Origin: JAQVUB01 sp033809415
GTDB taxonomy: Bacteria; Verrucomicrobiota; Lentisphaeria; Oligosphaerales; Oligosphaeraceae
Direction of reading: 5' to 3'
Assembly (NCBI GenBank): GCA_033809415.1
Contig: JAPXLT010000024.1
Coordinates: 1 to 27,809, forward strand
Length of the DNA: 27,809 nucleotides
Shown one piece after another: positions 16,216 through 24,400 of this stretch. Numbering within the stretch: position 1 is the stretch's first letter; the number at the start of each line of letters is the position of its first letter. Below the pieces are notes generated by a model. It worked only from the letters and a program-made list of their open reading frames with translations. It had not been told where the DNA came from and searched no databases. The position numbers and the translations under genes are program-made.

Positions 16216-17805
16216 TCAGACATCGACTGCACACCCAGTTGGGACAAACGAGCTGTTGCCGTCGCCTAAATAGAACTCCCTGGGTTCCCAGATGAAATAA
16301 ATGGAAGCCCGGAGGACATGGACAGGGGCTTCTGTCGTATTGGTTAGCACGGCGACAGCCTCATGCTCAAATCGAGGGGCATTGGTCGGCAGCTGGAAGA
16401 CCCCTTGGCTTTCCTGGCATGGAATCCCATTCAGTTGCACTTCGCAATCCGATGGCAGTCCCTCGAAACGCAGCAACACCTGCGGGAAGTCCTCGCGAAT
16501 GGGACCTACGCGGAAAAGCAGTTTTCCTTGTTCTCCCGGGGCAATGTCCAGCGGCAGCTGGTATGGATATTGGTTTTTCTCTTTCAGCCCAGTGCGCCAG
16601 AGCTTGAAATAGCCGTCATTGGTCGGGCAGCGCCAGCCCTTGAGAAAATCCCCTTCGGCCATGTCCAGGTCATCGTAGGTGATGTCAATGGCGAAGTTCT
16701 TCTTATCCAGTTTTTCCAGGGAGCCGCATTCGTGAAATATTTCATCCTGTATTCCTTTGTTCCGGACAGCCATGAAGTTGAAGAGGTATATCCCGTCTGC
16801 CCCATTGGCGAGGGCTTTCCGGCAGGCGCCCCGGACAAAGGGCACCTGTCGGCGGTCGATAGGCTCATTGCGCCAGACTCCTTGCTTGCCTTCGGGCGGA
16901 TAGCCAGGATACGGCTGGTAGGCATTGTCGATATTGGCCAGCACCGGGAATTCCTGGTTTCCTATTGCCTTTTTCCAGCTGTTGGCATCCAGGTCATAGC
17001 TCCTCAGATATTTTGGGGAGATGATGAGGGTGTCAACCCAATGGCTCTGGGCCCATTGCACCGCATCCAGCCCGTGAAAGCGTGCGGACTGAATGGTGGG
17101 GGGGACGCGGGCGATGACCTGGATGGCATGTCCTCGCTTCTCTGCAATTCGGTCGGCGCACTGTCGTATGCGTTGCATTAACTGGTTGATCAGCGGGATG
17201 TTTTCCTCGCCCTTCCCGTCATCAAAATGGGGGACGTGGCGCATCCAGTCAATCATGTAGCCTTCAGCGTCATATTTTTCCATGATCTCCTCGACTACAG
17301 CATAAAAAATATCTCGCACCTGCTGATGTTCATAGGAAAGACCGGATTCCGGGAAATGGGAACGAATCCTGAGTTCGGGATGGTCCATCCATAGTGCGGA
17401 ATGTTGGGGTGAGCGTGGAATCCATGTCGAATGGATGTCATTCATTCGGATGGAGACCCAGCCCTTCATCCCTTTGCATCTGGTGCGTTCCAAAAGATAC
17501 TGGTTGGAGTCAATACCATGATTATGCAGCACCATGATATTGGCCGCATTGCGGTAAGCCCACACATCTTTTTGCCCTTGCATCCATGGCTGATCGAGGC
17601 CTTTGGTCATGTCAAAGCCTTCGGTGAAACTGGGCATGACCTTGGAGTCGGGGAACATCGGCATTTTGGAATTGACGCCGATGCAGATGACAGCCGTGTC
17701 GCTGTTCTCCAGCTTGTCTACAATTGGATCGAGGTGTTCCGTGGTCATTGTTCCCGCTTCAACCGGATAGAAGCGAGCATTGCAGTCTTCATCAAAGAAT
17801 ATCAT
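16216..17805 (-). CDS. TIM-barrel glycosidase-like protein, cytoplasmic
   Basis: This protein has 529 residues from MIFFDEDCNARFYPVEAG. I place the start at 17805 because a GGGAGAG site lies 7 bp upstream and the 29 codons before it read as non-coding. It has no signal peptide. The N-terminal two thirds look like a (beta/alpha)8 barrel. EKYDAEGYMIDWMRHVPHF near residue 183 resembles the strand-4 DGxxxDWxR motif of uncharacterised GH-like (GHL10/DUF-type) proteins, and ANGADGIYLFNF fits a late strand. The C-terminal ~130 residues form a beta-sandwich. No classical acid/base pair could be fixed. It diverges from the LacI gene, and its promoter overlaps a LacI-type operator, so it is probably sugar-induced. 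Confidence 0.75.
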   Translation of the reverse strand: MIFFDEDCNARFYPVEAGTMTTEHLDPIVDKLENSDTAVICIGVNSKMPMFPDSKVMPSFTEGFDMTKGLDQPWMQGQKDVWAYRNAANIMVLHNHGIDSNQYLLERTRCKGMKGWVSIRMNDIHSTWIPRSPQHSALWMDHPELRIRSHFPESGLSYEHQQVRDIFYAVVEEIMEKYDAEGYMIDWMRHVPHFDDGKGEENIPLINQLMQRIRQCADRIAEKRGHAIQVIARVPPTIQSARFHGLDAVQWAQSHWVDTLIISPKYLRSYDLDANSWKKAIGNQEFPVLANIDNAYQPYPGYPPEGKQGVWRNEPIDRRQVPFVRGACRKALANGADGIYLFNFMAVRNKGIQDEIFHECGSLEKLDKKNFAIDITYDDLDMAEGDFLKGWRCPTNDGYFKLWRTGLKEKNQYPYQLPLDIAPGEQGKLLFRVGPIREDFPQVLLRFEGLPSDCEVQLNGIPCQESQGVFQLPTNAPRFEHEAVAVLTNTTEAPVHVLRASIYFIWEPREFYLGDGNSSFVPTGCAVDV

Positions 17806-17954
17806 TTTCAACTCTCCCTTTTTTAAATCAGTGGTTTTCTTGGAAGATTTCCTCGTTGTGTAACTTTCCGAGGTGTTCCTTGATTGCCACAAAAAAGCGT
17901 TTCAAGACCTTGTCATCATTTTTCTCCCTGGTTATTGATTGAAATGAAAACATA

Positions 17955-17970
17955 GCGTTAACGTTAATGT
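17955..17970. promoter_or_regulatory. Putative LacI operator at the TIM-barrel gene start site
   Basis: GCGTTAACGTTAATGT contains the perfect palindrome TTAACGTTAA with a central CG, typical for LacI-family operators. It shares TTAAC-NN-TAATGTAA with the site at 18348-18363. It lies just downstream of the -10 box at 17976-17981 and would cover the transcription start. Confidence 0.7.
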
Positions 17971-17975
17971 AAATA

Positions 17976-18003
17976 AGTATAATCAGTTGTTTTGCTTTGT
18001 CAA
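17976..18003 (-). promoter_or_regulatory. Putative sigma-70 promoter of the TIM-barrel gene
   Basis: On the minus strand TTGACA (18003-17998) is followed after 16 bp by TATACT (17981-17976), which matches TATAAT at five of six positions. Transcription would start near 17969, giving a leader of about 164 nt. The operator at 17955-17970 covers the start. Confidence 0.65.
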
Positions 18004-18340
18004 GTCGGAAAAGATATCTTTTTTATTTTTATTTTTATTTTTATTTTTTATGTAATGGGTTAGTCTTCTGTAGTGCGTAGTGCGGGTCAGACGTGGTGGA
18101 CAGTGTGGACAAAGTGGACAGGACAAGCCCCCCCGCACCGCACGACGGTCAGAATAATCACAACCGGGACGGTTGCGCTACTTTTTAAACCAGCGCCCCC
18201 TGCACCCGTTCCCAACGCACTACGCACCACGCACTACGCACCCCATTCCCCTGAACCCTGTAGTACAGAGGGATTACTTTTTTATTTTTATGTGATTCTC
18301 TCCAAGGTATATATTTTCGCATCGCTGATATATTTTTGTT
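18004..18340. other. Repeat-rich part of the divergent intergenic region
   Basis: Bases 18010-18050 are a T-rich run of TTTTTA words. Words of CGCACTACGCAC at 18216-18240 are inverted relative to GTGCGTAGTGCG at 18073-18084. A GTGGACANN 9-bp triplet lies at 18096-18122. A composite repeat at 18161-18205 matches the one after the beta-propeller gene, in reverse. No gene is supported. Confidence 0.7.
18161..18205 (-). repeat. Composite repeat copy Y (GGTTTAAA + G-rich word)
   Basis: On the minus strand GGGTGCAGGGGGCGCTGG is followed by TTTAAAAAGTAGCGCAACCG. The 31-bp core 18161-18191 matches 20618-20648 in reverse at 27 positions, and all four differences are A/G transitions when read on that strand. 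Confidence 0.75.
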
Positions 18341-18344
18341 TGAT

Positions 18345-18372
18345 TTGACATTAACCATAATGTAACTATATT
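18345..18372 (+). promoter_or_regulatory. Putative promoter of the LacI gene with embedded operator
   Basis: TTGACA (18345-18350) is followed after 16 bp by TATATT (18367-18372). The spacer holds the inverted repeat ACATTA-ACCA-TAATGT (18348-18363). Repressor binding there would block RNA polymerase, so the regulator probably limits its own expression and that of the downstream beta-propeller gene. Confidence 0.75.
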
Positions 18373-18397
18373 TTTAGGAAGTCACAAAGGAGTTTTC

Positions 18398-19402
18398 ATG
18401 GCTGTTACTTTAAAGGATATTGCTGAATTGCTGGGTGTGTCTGTCAACACGGTTTCCCGTGCTTTGAAAGACAAGAGCGACATCAGCGAAAAGACTCGCC
18501 ATCGCGTCAAGGAGGCGGCTTCGGCGCTTGGGTATCGTCCGAATCTTAATGCGCGTAGTCTGGTGCTGAAAAAGACGCATACGGTAGGACTGGCGGTTAC
18601 GGAGAGCGACAACCCTGTCCGCATGGAGTTTTGCGAGAAGCTGCGTAGTTTTGCCGCTCGGGATGGATATGGTATTTTGACCGTTTCATTGGATCATGCC
18701 TGGAGCAGCGACAATTTTTTGGCCATCGAGGATTTGCTGGCCCGGCGTGTTGACGGTTTGATTCTTGGCGCCACATGGGGCTTGATCGGCGAGCAGCCTT
18801 TGGGGGAACAGCTGAAGGAATGCCGCAAAATTGGTATTCCGGCTGTGTTGTTTGGTCAGGCTCAGACGGAACTTGCCGACTGCGTTGAAATCGATAAGGC
18901 AGATAGTGCTACGCGATTGACACGGCATTTGATTGAACGCGGATACCGCAAGATCACTTTTTTTGAAAGTAATCTGGATATCCAGGCTGTGAAAGGGTAT
19001 CGGCAGGCCATGGAGGGCGCCGGGCTTGCTGACGGGATGCGAATTGTTCCTGCCTATTCCGGACGTATGGATGTGGCCTTTGCCGTAATGGAGAAGTTTT
19101 TGAAAACAGAGAAAGAACTTCCGGATGCGGTCATTGCGGCCAATGACCTGGGCGCGATCGGTTTTCTTGCCGCTTTGCGCAAACATCATATTTCCGTTCC
19201 GCAGCAGTGCGCAGTGGCCGGCTTTGATAATATTTCCTTTGGGCAATATACGGAACCGCCGCTCACTACGATCGGCTATGACAATGGTCTTTTCAGTGAA
19301 ACGGTCTGGAATATGATGATCCGACGTCTGCGCAACGAGGAAACCGGCCCAGCCAAGCGGGAACGGATCCTGCAAACACTGATCGTGCGTCAATCGACTT
19401 GA
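18398..19402 (+). CDS. LacI-family transcriptional regulator
   Basis: This 334-residue repressor has the usual length and layout. The helix-turn-helix and hinge helix occupy residues 1-58 (VTLKDIAELLGVSVNTVSRAL, then GYRPNLNARSL). The periplasmic-binding-like effector domain follows (TVGLAV to the C-terminus), with RRVDGLILG, ANDLGAIGFLAAL and CAVAGFDNISFGQYTEPPLTT. An AAAGGAG site precedes the ATG. It probably senses a sugar or sugar acid released from a polysaccharide and controls the divergent TIM-barrel gene and its own operon through the two inverted repeats at 17955 and 18348. The ligand cannot be inferred from the sequence. Confidence 0.95.
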   Translation: MAVTLKDIAELLGVSVNTVSRALKDKSDISEKTRHRVKEAASALGYRPNLNARSLVLKKTHTVGLAVTESDNPVRMEFCEKLRSFAARDGYGILTVSLDHAWSSDNFLAIEDLLARRVDGLILGATWGLIGEQPLGEQLKECRKIGIPAVLFGQAQTELADCVEIDKADSATRLTRHLIERGYRKITFFESNLDIQAVKGYRQAMEGAGLADGMRIVPAYSGRMDVAFAVMEKFLKTEKELPDAVIAANDLGAIGFLAALRKHHISVPQQCAVAGFDNISFGQYTEPPLTTIGYDNGLFSETVWNMMIRRLRNEETGPAKRERILQTLIVRQST

Positions 19403-19413
19403 GGACTTCTGCC

Positions 19414-20589
19414 ATGATTCAAAAACAACATCTTCCGGCGCGGCGTATTACGCATGGTCCGAAACATCATTTTTTCGGGTATTTTGACAAGTTTCCCTGG
19501 GATCAGTCCGGTCGGTATCTGCTGGCTCAGGAAGTTGATTTCGTTGCACGGCAGCCGGTGCCGGGCGAAAAGCTGCTGCTGGGCATGATTGATCTGCAGG
19601 ATGCGGAGCGATTTATTCCGCTGGCGGAAAGTGATGCCTGGTGCTGGCAGCAGGGCTGCATGTTCCAGTGGCTCAATGATGCAAAGACAAAAGTCATCTA
19701 CAATGACCGCGAAGGAGACCACTTCGTCGCAAGAATCCTGGATGTGCATACCGGCGAGAAGCAGACAATCTGCCGACCGATATACTGCCTCAGCCCCGAC
19801 GGGAAATGGGCCTTGAGCCTGAGTTTCTCACGCCTAGACCGGGAACGCCCCGGATATGGCTATCCCGGCGGAAGGGATCCCTACGAAAAAGTGAAATGCC
19901 CGGATCAGGACGGGGTTTTTCTGGTTGACCTGAAAAACAACACATCGAAATTGGTGATAAGCATCGCCGAGGTAACGGAGAAGTATTACCGTTCGGATAT
20001 GGAGGATACGCCGGGCTGGTTTAATCATATGCTGTTCAGCCCCGACAGTCGCCGCATTGCCTTCTTCCATCGCTGGCGCCTGTGGAACAAGGACGGCACC
20101 CCCGGCTGGCATCTGACCCATATGTTCACCGCCAATCGGGACGGCTCCGACATCTGGCCGCTGAATCTTGAAAATATGAGTAGCCATTACACCTGGACCG
20201 GCAAGAATACGATCATCAATTTTTCAAACCGCTATACGCATGGCTGGCAGTACTATCATTACACCGATCAGACGCATCAGACCGAACTCATCGCAAAGGA
20301 TGTCTTCCCCGGTGACGGCCATTGCTCCTACTCGACCGACGGCAAGTGGATGCTGACCGACAGCTATCCGCTCGAGGATCAATGCCGTCGCCTGTTCCTG
20401 TATGACCTCGATAACCGGGAAGCATTCGAAATCGGCTCCTTTTATGCCGATCCGGCATATCCCGGCCCCACCCGATGTGATCTGCATCCGAACTGGTCGC
20501 GCGACGACCGCTACGTCTGCATCGACTCGATCCATGAAGGCTCACGACAAATGTACCTGATCGATGTCAGCAAATTTACGAAAAAATAG
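19414..20589 (+). CDS. Beta-propeller protein, oligogalacturonate-lyase-like or TolB-like
   Basis: This protein has 391 residues from MIQKQHLPARRITHGPKHHF. It has no signal peptide, so it is cytoplasmic. Repeated blade motifs are visible: CLSPDGKWALSLSFSR, MLFSPDSRRIAFFHRW, HCSYSTDGKWMLTDSYP and DLHPNWSRDDRYVCIDS. The DAWCWQQGCMFQWL segment and the several His residues at blade tips recall PL22 oligogalacturonate lyases and a related PVC family without assigned activity. I choose the ATG at 19414 because GAGG lies 9 bp upstream; a TTG at 19399 overlapping the LacI stop is the alternative. It is transcribed with the LacI gene, 11 bp apart. The stop codon runs straight into a G-rich heptad array. 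Confidence 0.8.
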   Translation: MIQKQHLPARRITHGPKHHFFGYFDKFPWDQSGRYLLAQEVDFVARQPVPGEKLLLGMIDLQDAERFIPLAESDAWCWQQGCMFQWLNDAKTKVIYNDREGDHFVARILDVHTGEKQTICRPIYCLSPDGKWALSLSFSRLDRERPGYGYPGGRDPYEKVKCPDQDGVFLVDLKNNTSKLVISIAEVTEKYYRSDMEDTPGWFNHMLFSPDSRRIAFFHRWRLWNKDGTPGWHLTHMFTANRDGSDIWPLNLENMSSHYTWTGKNTIINFSNRYTHGWQYYHYTDQTHQTELIAKDVFPGDGHCSYSTDGKWMLTDSYPLEDQCRRLFLYDLDNREAFEIGSFYADPAYPGPTRCDLHPNWSRDDRYVCIDSIHEGSRQMYLIDVSKFTKK

Positions 20590-20648
20590 GGTGCAGGGGG
20601 CAGGGTGCAGGGGGGCAGGTTTAAAGAGTGGCGCGACCGTCCCAGTTG
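20587..20648 (+). repeat. G-rich heptads plus composite repeat copy X
   Basis: The TAG stop of the beta-propeller gene reads into GGGTGCAGGGGGCAGGGTGC, then AGGGGGGCAGG, then the GGTTTAAAGAGTGGCGCGAC core (20618-20648) shared with 18161-18191. The G-rich strand is the mRNA strand. It lies between two convergent genes. Confidence 0.85.
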
Positions 20649-20678
20649 CGATGTACAAGTTAGGTTGCTTTGCTTCGT

Positions 20679-21167
20679 TTATGGAGAGCTGTCCAGCAAC
20701 TGGTTCAGGCGATTGCAGATTTCTTCGAGCCGGGCGAAGTTTTTTTCGTTCTCCCAGCAACGTTGCATTGGGAAGGGCTTGTCGGGGTTGGCTTTTAGAA
20801 TGATGACCAGCCGCTGACAGGGCTTGCTGATACCTCTTTTCTGCAGGTCAAATCGTTCGATTTCATGAAATCTCAAGGAACCGGAACGGCATTTGAAAAG
20901 AAGGTGCTGTTTCCAGCTGGCTGTCCGGGTGTGCAGATCAAAGGTCCAATGCGTCTTCTCAAAAGATAAAATGGTGCTGGCGGTTAGCAGCAGAACTGTC
21001 ATCGGCACAATGTAATACAGCAATATTGGATCGTCTCGGCCCTGGACAAAGATCGCGTGGTACAAGCCGTAAAAACCATAGGCAGAAAAAAATATCAGGA
21101 AGACAAAGAGTTTCCACCGGTTGACCACCAGCTCCAACTGATTGATGCGCTCAGTGAATTTTAACAT
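20679..21167 (-). CDS. Small membrane protein with two helices, function unknown
   Basis: This protein has 162 residues. Two membrane helices lie at about 18-40 (WKLFVFLIFFSAYGFYGLYH) and 47-68 (LLYYIVPMTVLLLTASTIL). A soluble C-terminal part of about 90 residues has beta-strand character (THWTFDLHTRTASWKQHL, LRFHEIERFDLQ, RLVIILKANPD), which could be a PH-like domain as in YdbT/YcxB-type membrane proteins. I recognise no specific family. It converges on the beta-propeller gene and is not in an operon. An AGGAG lies 13 bp before the ATG, rather far. The hydropathy layout makes it a probable real gene. Confidence 0.6.
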   Translation of the reverse strand: MLKFTERINQLELVVNRWKLFVFLIFFSAYGFYGLYHAIFVQGRDDPILLYYIVPMTVLLLTASTILSFEKTHWTFDLHTRTASWKQHLLFKCRSGSLRFHEIERFDLQKRGISKPCQRLVIILKANPDKPFPMQRCWENEKNFARLEEICNRLNQLLDSSP

Positions 21168-21268
21168 GTTGCGCTACTACTCCTAGTCAAAGTAACAACC
21201 CCTATAAAATAAGATAATACATCAAGCCGCAATTTTCAGGGGAGTGCGGAAGTTCGTGTGCCGTCCGA

Positions 21269-21401
21269 CCCTGCACCCTGTCCCCTGCACCCTGTCCCCT
21301 GCACCCTGTCCCCTGCACCCTGTCCCCTGCACCCTGTCCCCTGCACCCTGTCCCCTGCACCCTGTCCCCTGCACCCTGTCCCCTGCACCCTGTCCCCTGT
21401 C
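21269..21401 (-). repeat. 14-bp tandem array (paired G-rich heptads) after the GH9 stop
   Basis: About 9.5 near-perfect copies of a 14-bp unit, GGGTGCAGGGGACA on the minus strand, occupy 133 bp. The TAA stop of the GH9 gene is at 21403-21405, one base from the array. Each unit is two heptads of the kind seen at 1-60 and 20587. The transcript would carry roughly 19 runs of three or four G. Confidence 0.95.
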
Positions 21402-21402
21402 T

Positions 21403-24400
21403 TTATTTTTGTACTTTGAGCGTTTGAGTGGCGCGATGGATTTCGCCGCAGGCATAGATAAATGCGCAAGCATGTGCGATATATTGTTCAGCCCCTCTGC
21501 CAAAGGTCGGCGTGTCGCCAAGGATTCCGGCATGACGAGACCCTGTTGGCATGCCTAGGAAGGGTGGAATTTCAGATGGGGGGTCCGGCCAGATTTTTTG
21601 AACAAATGGGCGGATACTGTGAACGGGACCATGCTGTGTGCCGCCGGGATATTGACCGTTTTCTTTGCCGTAAAATTCAGGAGCGCTGACACAAAAGGCA
21701 TTTTGCTGACGCCAGCCGATTCCGGCAATGGATGATACACCACAGGGATTCAGACCAACTCCCCAGAAGATTTGTGCTTCCGCCCTCTCCAGTAGTTTTT
21801 CGTCTTCAAGGACTTCTGCACAGGCCGCCATCGCCCCGGCTGCATAATACCGGTAGGAAATATCATAGGTGCCGCCTTCCGAAAACTTGCAGAAGATCGC
21901 ATCCTGCAGACGATATTCCGTCATCTGTTGAAAGGGCGCCTGGTCACAGAGAGGCAGCAGAACCGTGTCGCAATGCCGTCGCAGGAGCGCCTTGACTTCT
22001 GCCGCTTCGGCAGGATGGCTGCGGACATACTCGCAGAGCGCTTGAATCGGATGGAACTGCCAGACGGATTCGGAGTCGTAATTGTGATTCCAGCGAACCC
22101 AATGGGTGCCATCCTCAAAAGCGCGGAGGATTATTTCGGTTTCCTCTTTTGCATTGAACTTGCGGCAAAAACGATAATCCGCCTTTTCCATTGCCAGCGC
22201 CAGCAGCAGCCTGTATGGCGCAATGGCTGTATTTTCAATGCTTTTATCTGCATCGAAGTATTTGATGATGCGGTTGGCGCAGTGTAAATAAGTCTTTGCT
22301 TTTTCCGGCGGCAGGGTAGGGGCGCTTTGAATCAGGGCGATAGCCGCCGCCATGGATGGATGAATCCACAGCCCGTGTGCAAGAACACGATTATCAGGGG
22401 TGTTCGGGTCACCGTCAGTCTGCCGGTCCGGGCGCACGGTGATGCTGTGATCCGGATAGTTTTTGATGGTCTGAATCAGCCGCCCATCTTCCCCTTGTCC
22501 CCTTACTTGGTAATCCAATCCCCACTGCATTTCTTCATGGACTTTTTGATCCTGAACCGTATTGTCCAGGAACATCGCCATGGCCCAGGCGCTGTGAATG
22601 ATATTCCAGTTGAAAATATTGTTGTCTCCGGCATCATGCCATCCACCCGTGACAGGAAAATGCTTGCGTTTGCCATCGATCAAGATATCGCCGTCATCGC
22701 AGTGGCAAGGTGGATGCCAGCCTGGCACCTCGGTACCACAACGCACAACAGGATAATATTCTGTGATTACAAACCTGCCCAGCCAGTGATAAAGCTGATC
22801 ACGGATTTCCCACACCGGCGTGCGCTGAGCTTGTCCGTCGTCAAAGAAGACTTCCAAGGTGTACCGTCCATTTTCCTGCAAATCGGAAAAATCGATTTGC
22901 CAGACTTCCCGGTTCCAGAGGCTGTCCGCGATGACTTCCGATTCAGGCAGGTGCCAGGGTTGTTTTCCCAAATGTTCCAGCACCCCATTCTTGACAGGGC
23001 GGTTATCCGCTTTTCGGATCAAATACCTTCCGCCACCGGGGTGATTACGGCTGAAGACAACCGCAGTTTTGCTCCCCAGGCGGTCGTATCCCGCCTGTGA
23101 CACAAATATTTCGACCGGGATTTCGCCACGAATATCACAGAAGAAGTCATCGACGAAGAGCTGTCCGGAGCCGGAAAATTCGAGGGCGAATCCCATGCCA
23201 TCGGCGGTTCTTGGCGGAAATGCAGTGAATTCCAAGTCGCGCCATTTTTCATCAGGGGTAAACCATTCTCCGAAAGAGCAGCCTGCATGTTCATGCTGGT
23301 AGCGCCGCTTGGCCAAGGAAAATTCCTTGATAATATCAGCTTTATATTGGACTTGATAGCGCATCCATAGCAATTTCAGGCGGACTTTGATGTCTCCTGT
23401 CGCTTTGATCTTGCAAGCGACCCGGTAAGGGCGATCCCAGGTGATGTCAGCGTTGACCATGCTGCGCAAGGTTGCGCTGGACTTTCCCGGGGTGAGTTGC
23501 AAGCCACTCCGCCCCTCGAAGGCCGCCTCACGGGACTGCACGGCACTAGCGCCTTCACTAAGCTCCCACCAGCAAACCTGGCCTTGTTCATTCGCATATT
23601 CCATGCCGGGGTTGGCAACCAGATTGTAGGGACTAGCGTAGAAGCCATTTCGGGAATATTCGAGGTTCACATAACGGGGGGTGAACTGATAATCTGCAAT
23701 GAGATTTTGCCCAGTTGCATCATAAACCGAAATAGCACTTATGCGCGCTGGCAATTCGCTTTTTGCCTGCAACCTGATGACGATTTTACCATCCGAGCTG
23801 CTGACCAGGAAGTTTTTTTTGCAGAAAGAATTGCCCCCGCTTTCAGCCTGAATATCAAATCCGGGATGGACTAATTTCCCATTGATACTGACATCGAAAA
23901 GGCGGATGCCGGCCTTCGCAGCCAAGTTTGTCTCCTGGTCAAAGGATTCGGCAAAGGTCATTGCCAATCGATATTCACCCGGGGGCTGCGTCAGGATGAT
24001 ATCGCAATCGTTGCCGCCGATATTGCTGTCACCGGCAGCAAGAAGGGGATCGTTGCGTGTGCTGATGGCATCCGTCCAAAACAGAGGCTTGACGTCAAGC
24101 GGGAGAAATTCTTCTGCCAGGTATTGTGCGCGGGCTGTGCCTTGCAGCACTGCCATGGCATCGAGTGTGATGAATCCGCCGGCCTGGTGTTCCAAGGTCA
24201 GACAATGTTTTCCGGCAGTCAACTCGAGGGGTTCGGCAAAGCGGTTCAACTGTCCACGTTTTCCCCCCGGATGATTGCCGTCAATGCAGTATTGCTGCAA
24301 TAATTTTCCATTCAGGGAGAGTCCAATCCGGTTGACTAGGTTCTTCCCGCCGGCAAAGGCTGTGATGATGGTATAGGTGCCCGTTTCGGGGATTTGAAAA

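Noticed and set aside
18161..20648. A/G-only differences between two repeat cores as a sign of a diversity-generating retroelement
   Set aside because: There are only four differences, going in both directions, in non-coding DNA, with no reverse transcriptase or target gene in the window.
21269..21401. Tandem array that could be taken for a CRISPR
   Set aside because: The 14-bp units are contiguous without spacers, and no cas genes are present.
21244..21558. Open frames through the 14-bp array
   Set aside because: The repeat lacks stops in several frames, so the products (PAPCPLHPVPCTLS or GDRVQGTGCRGQGA repeats) are translation artefacts.
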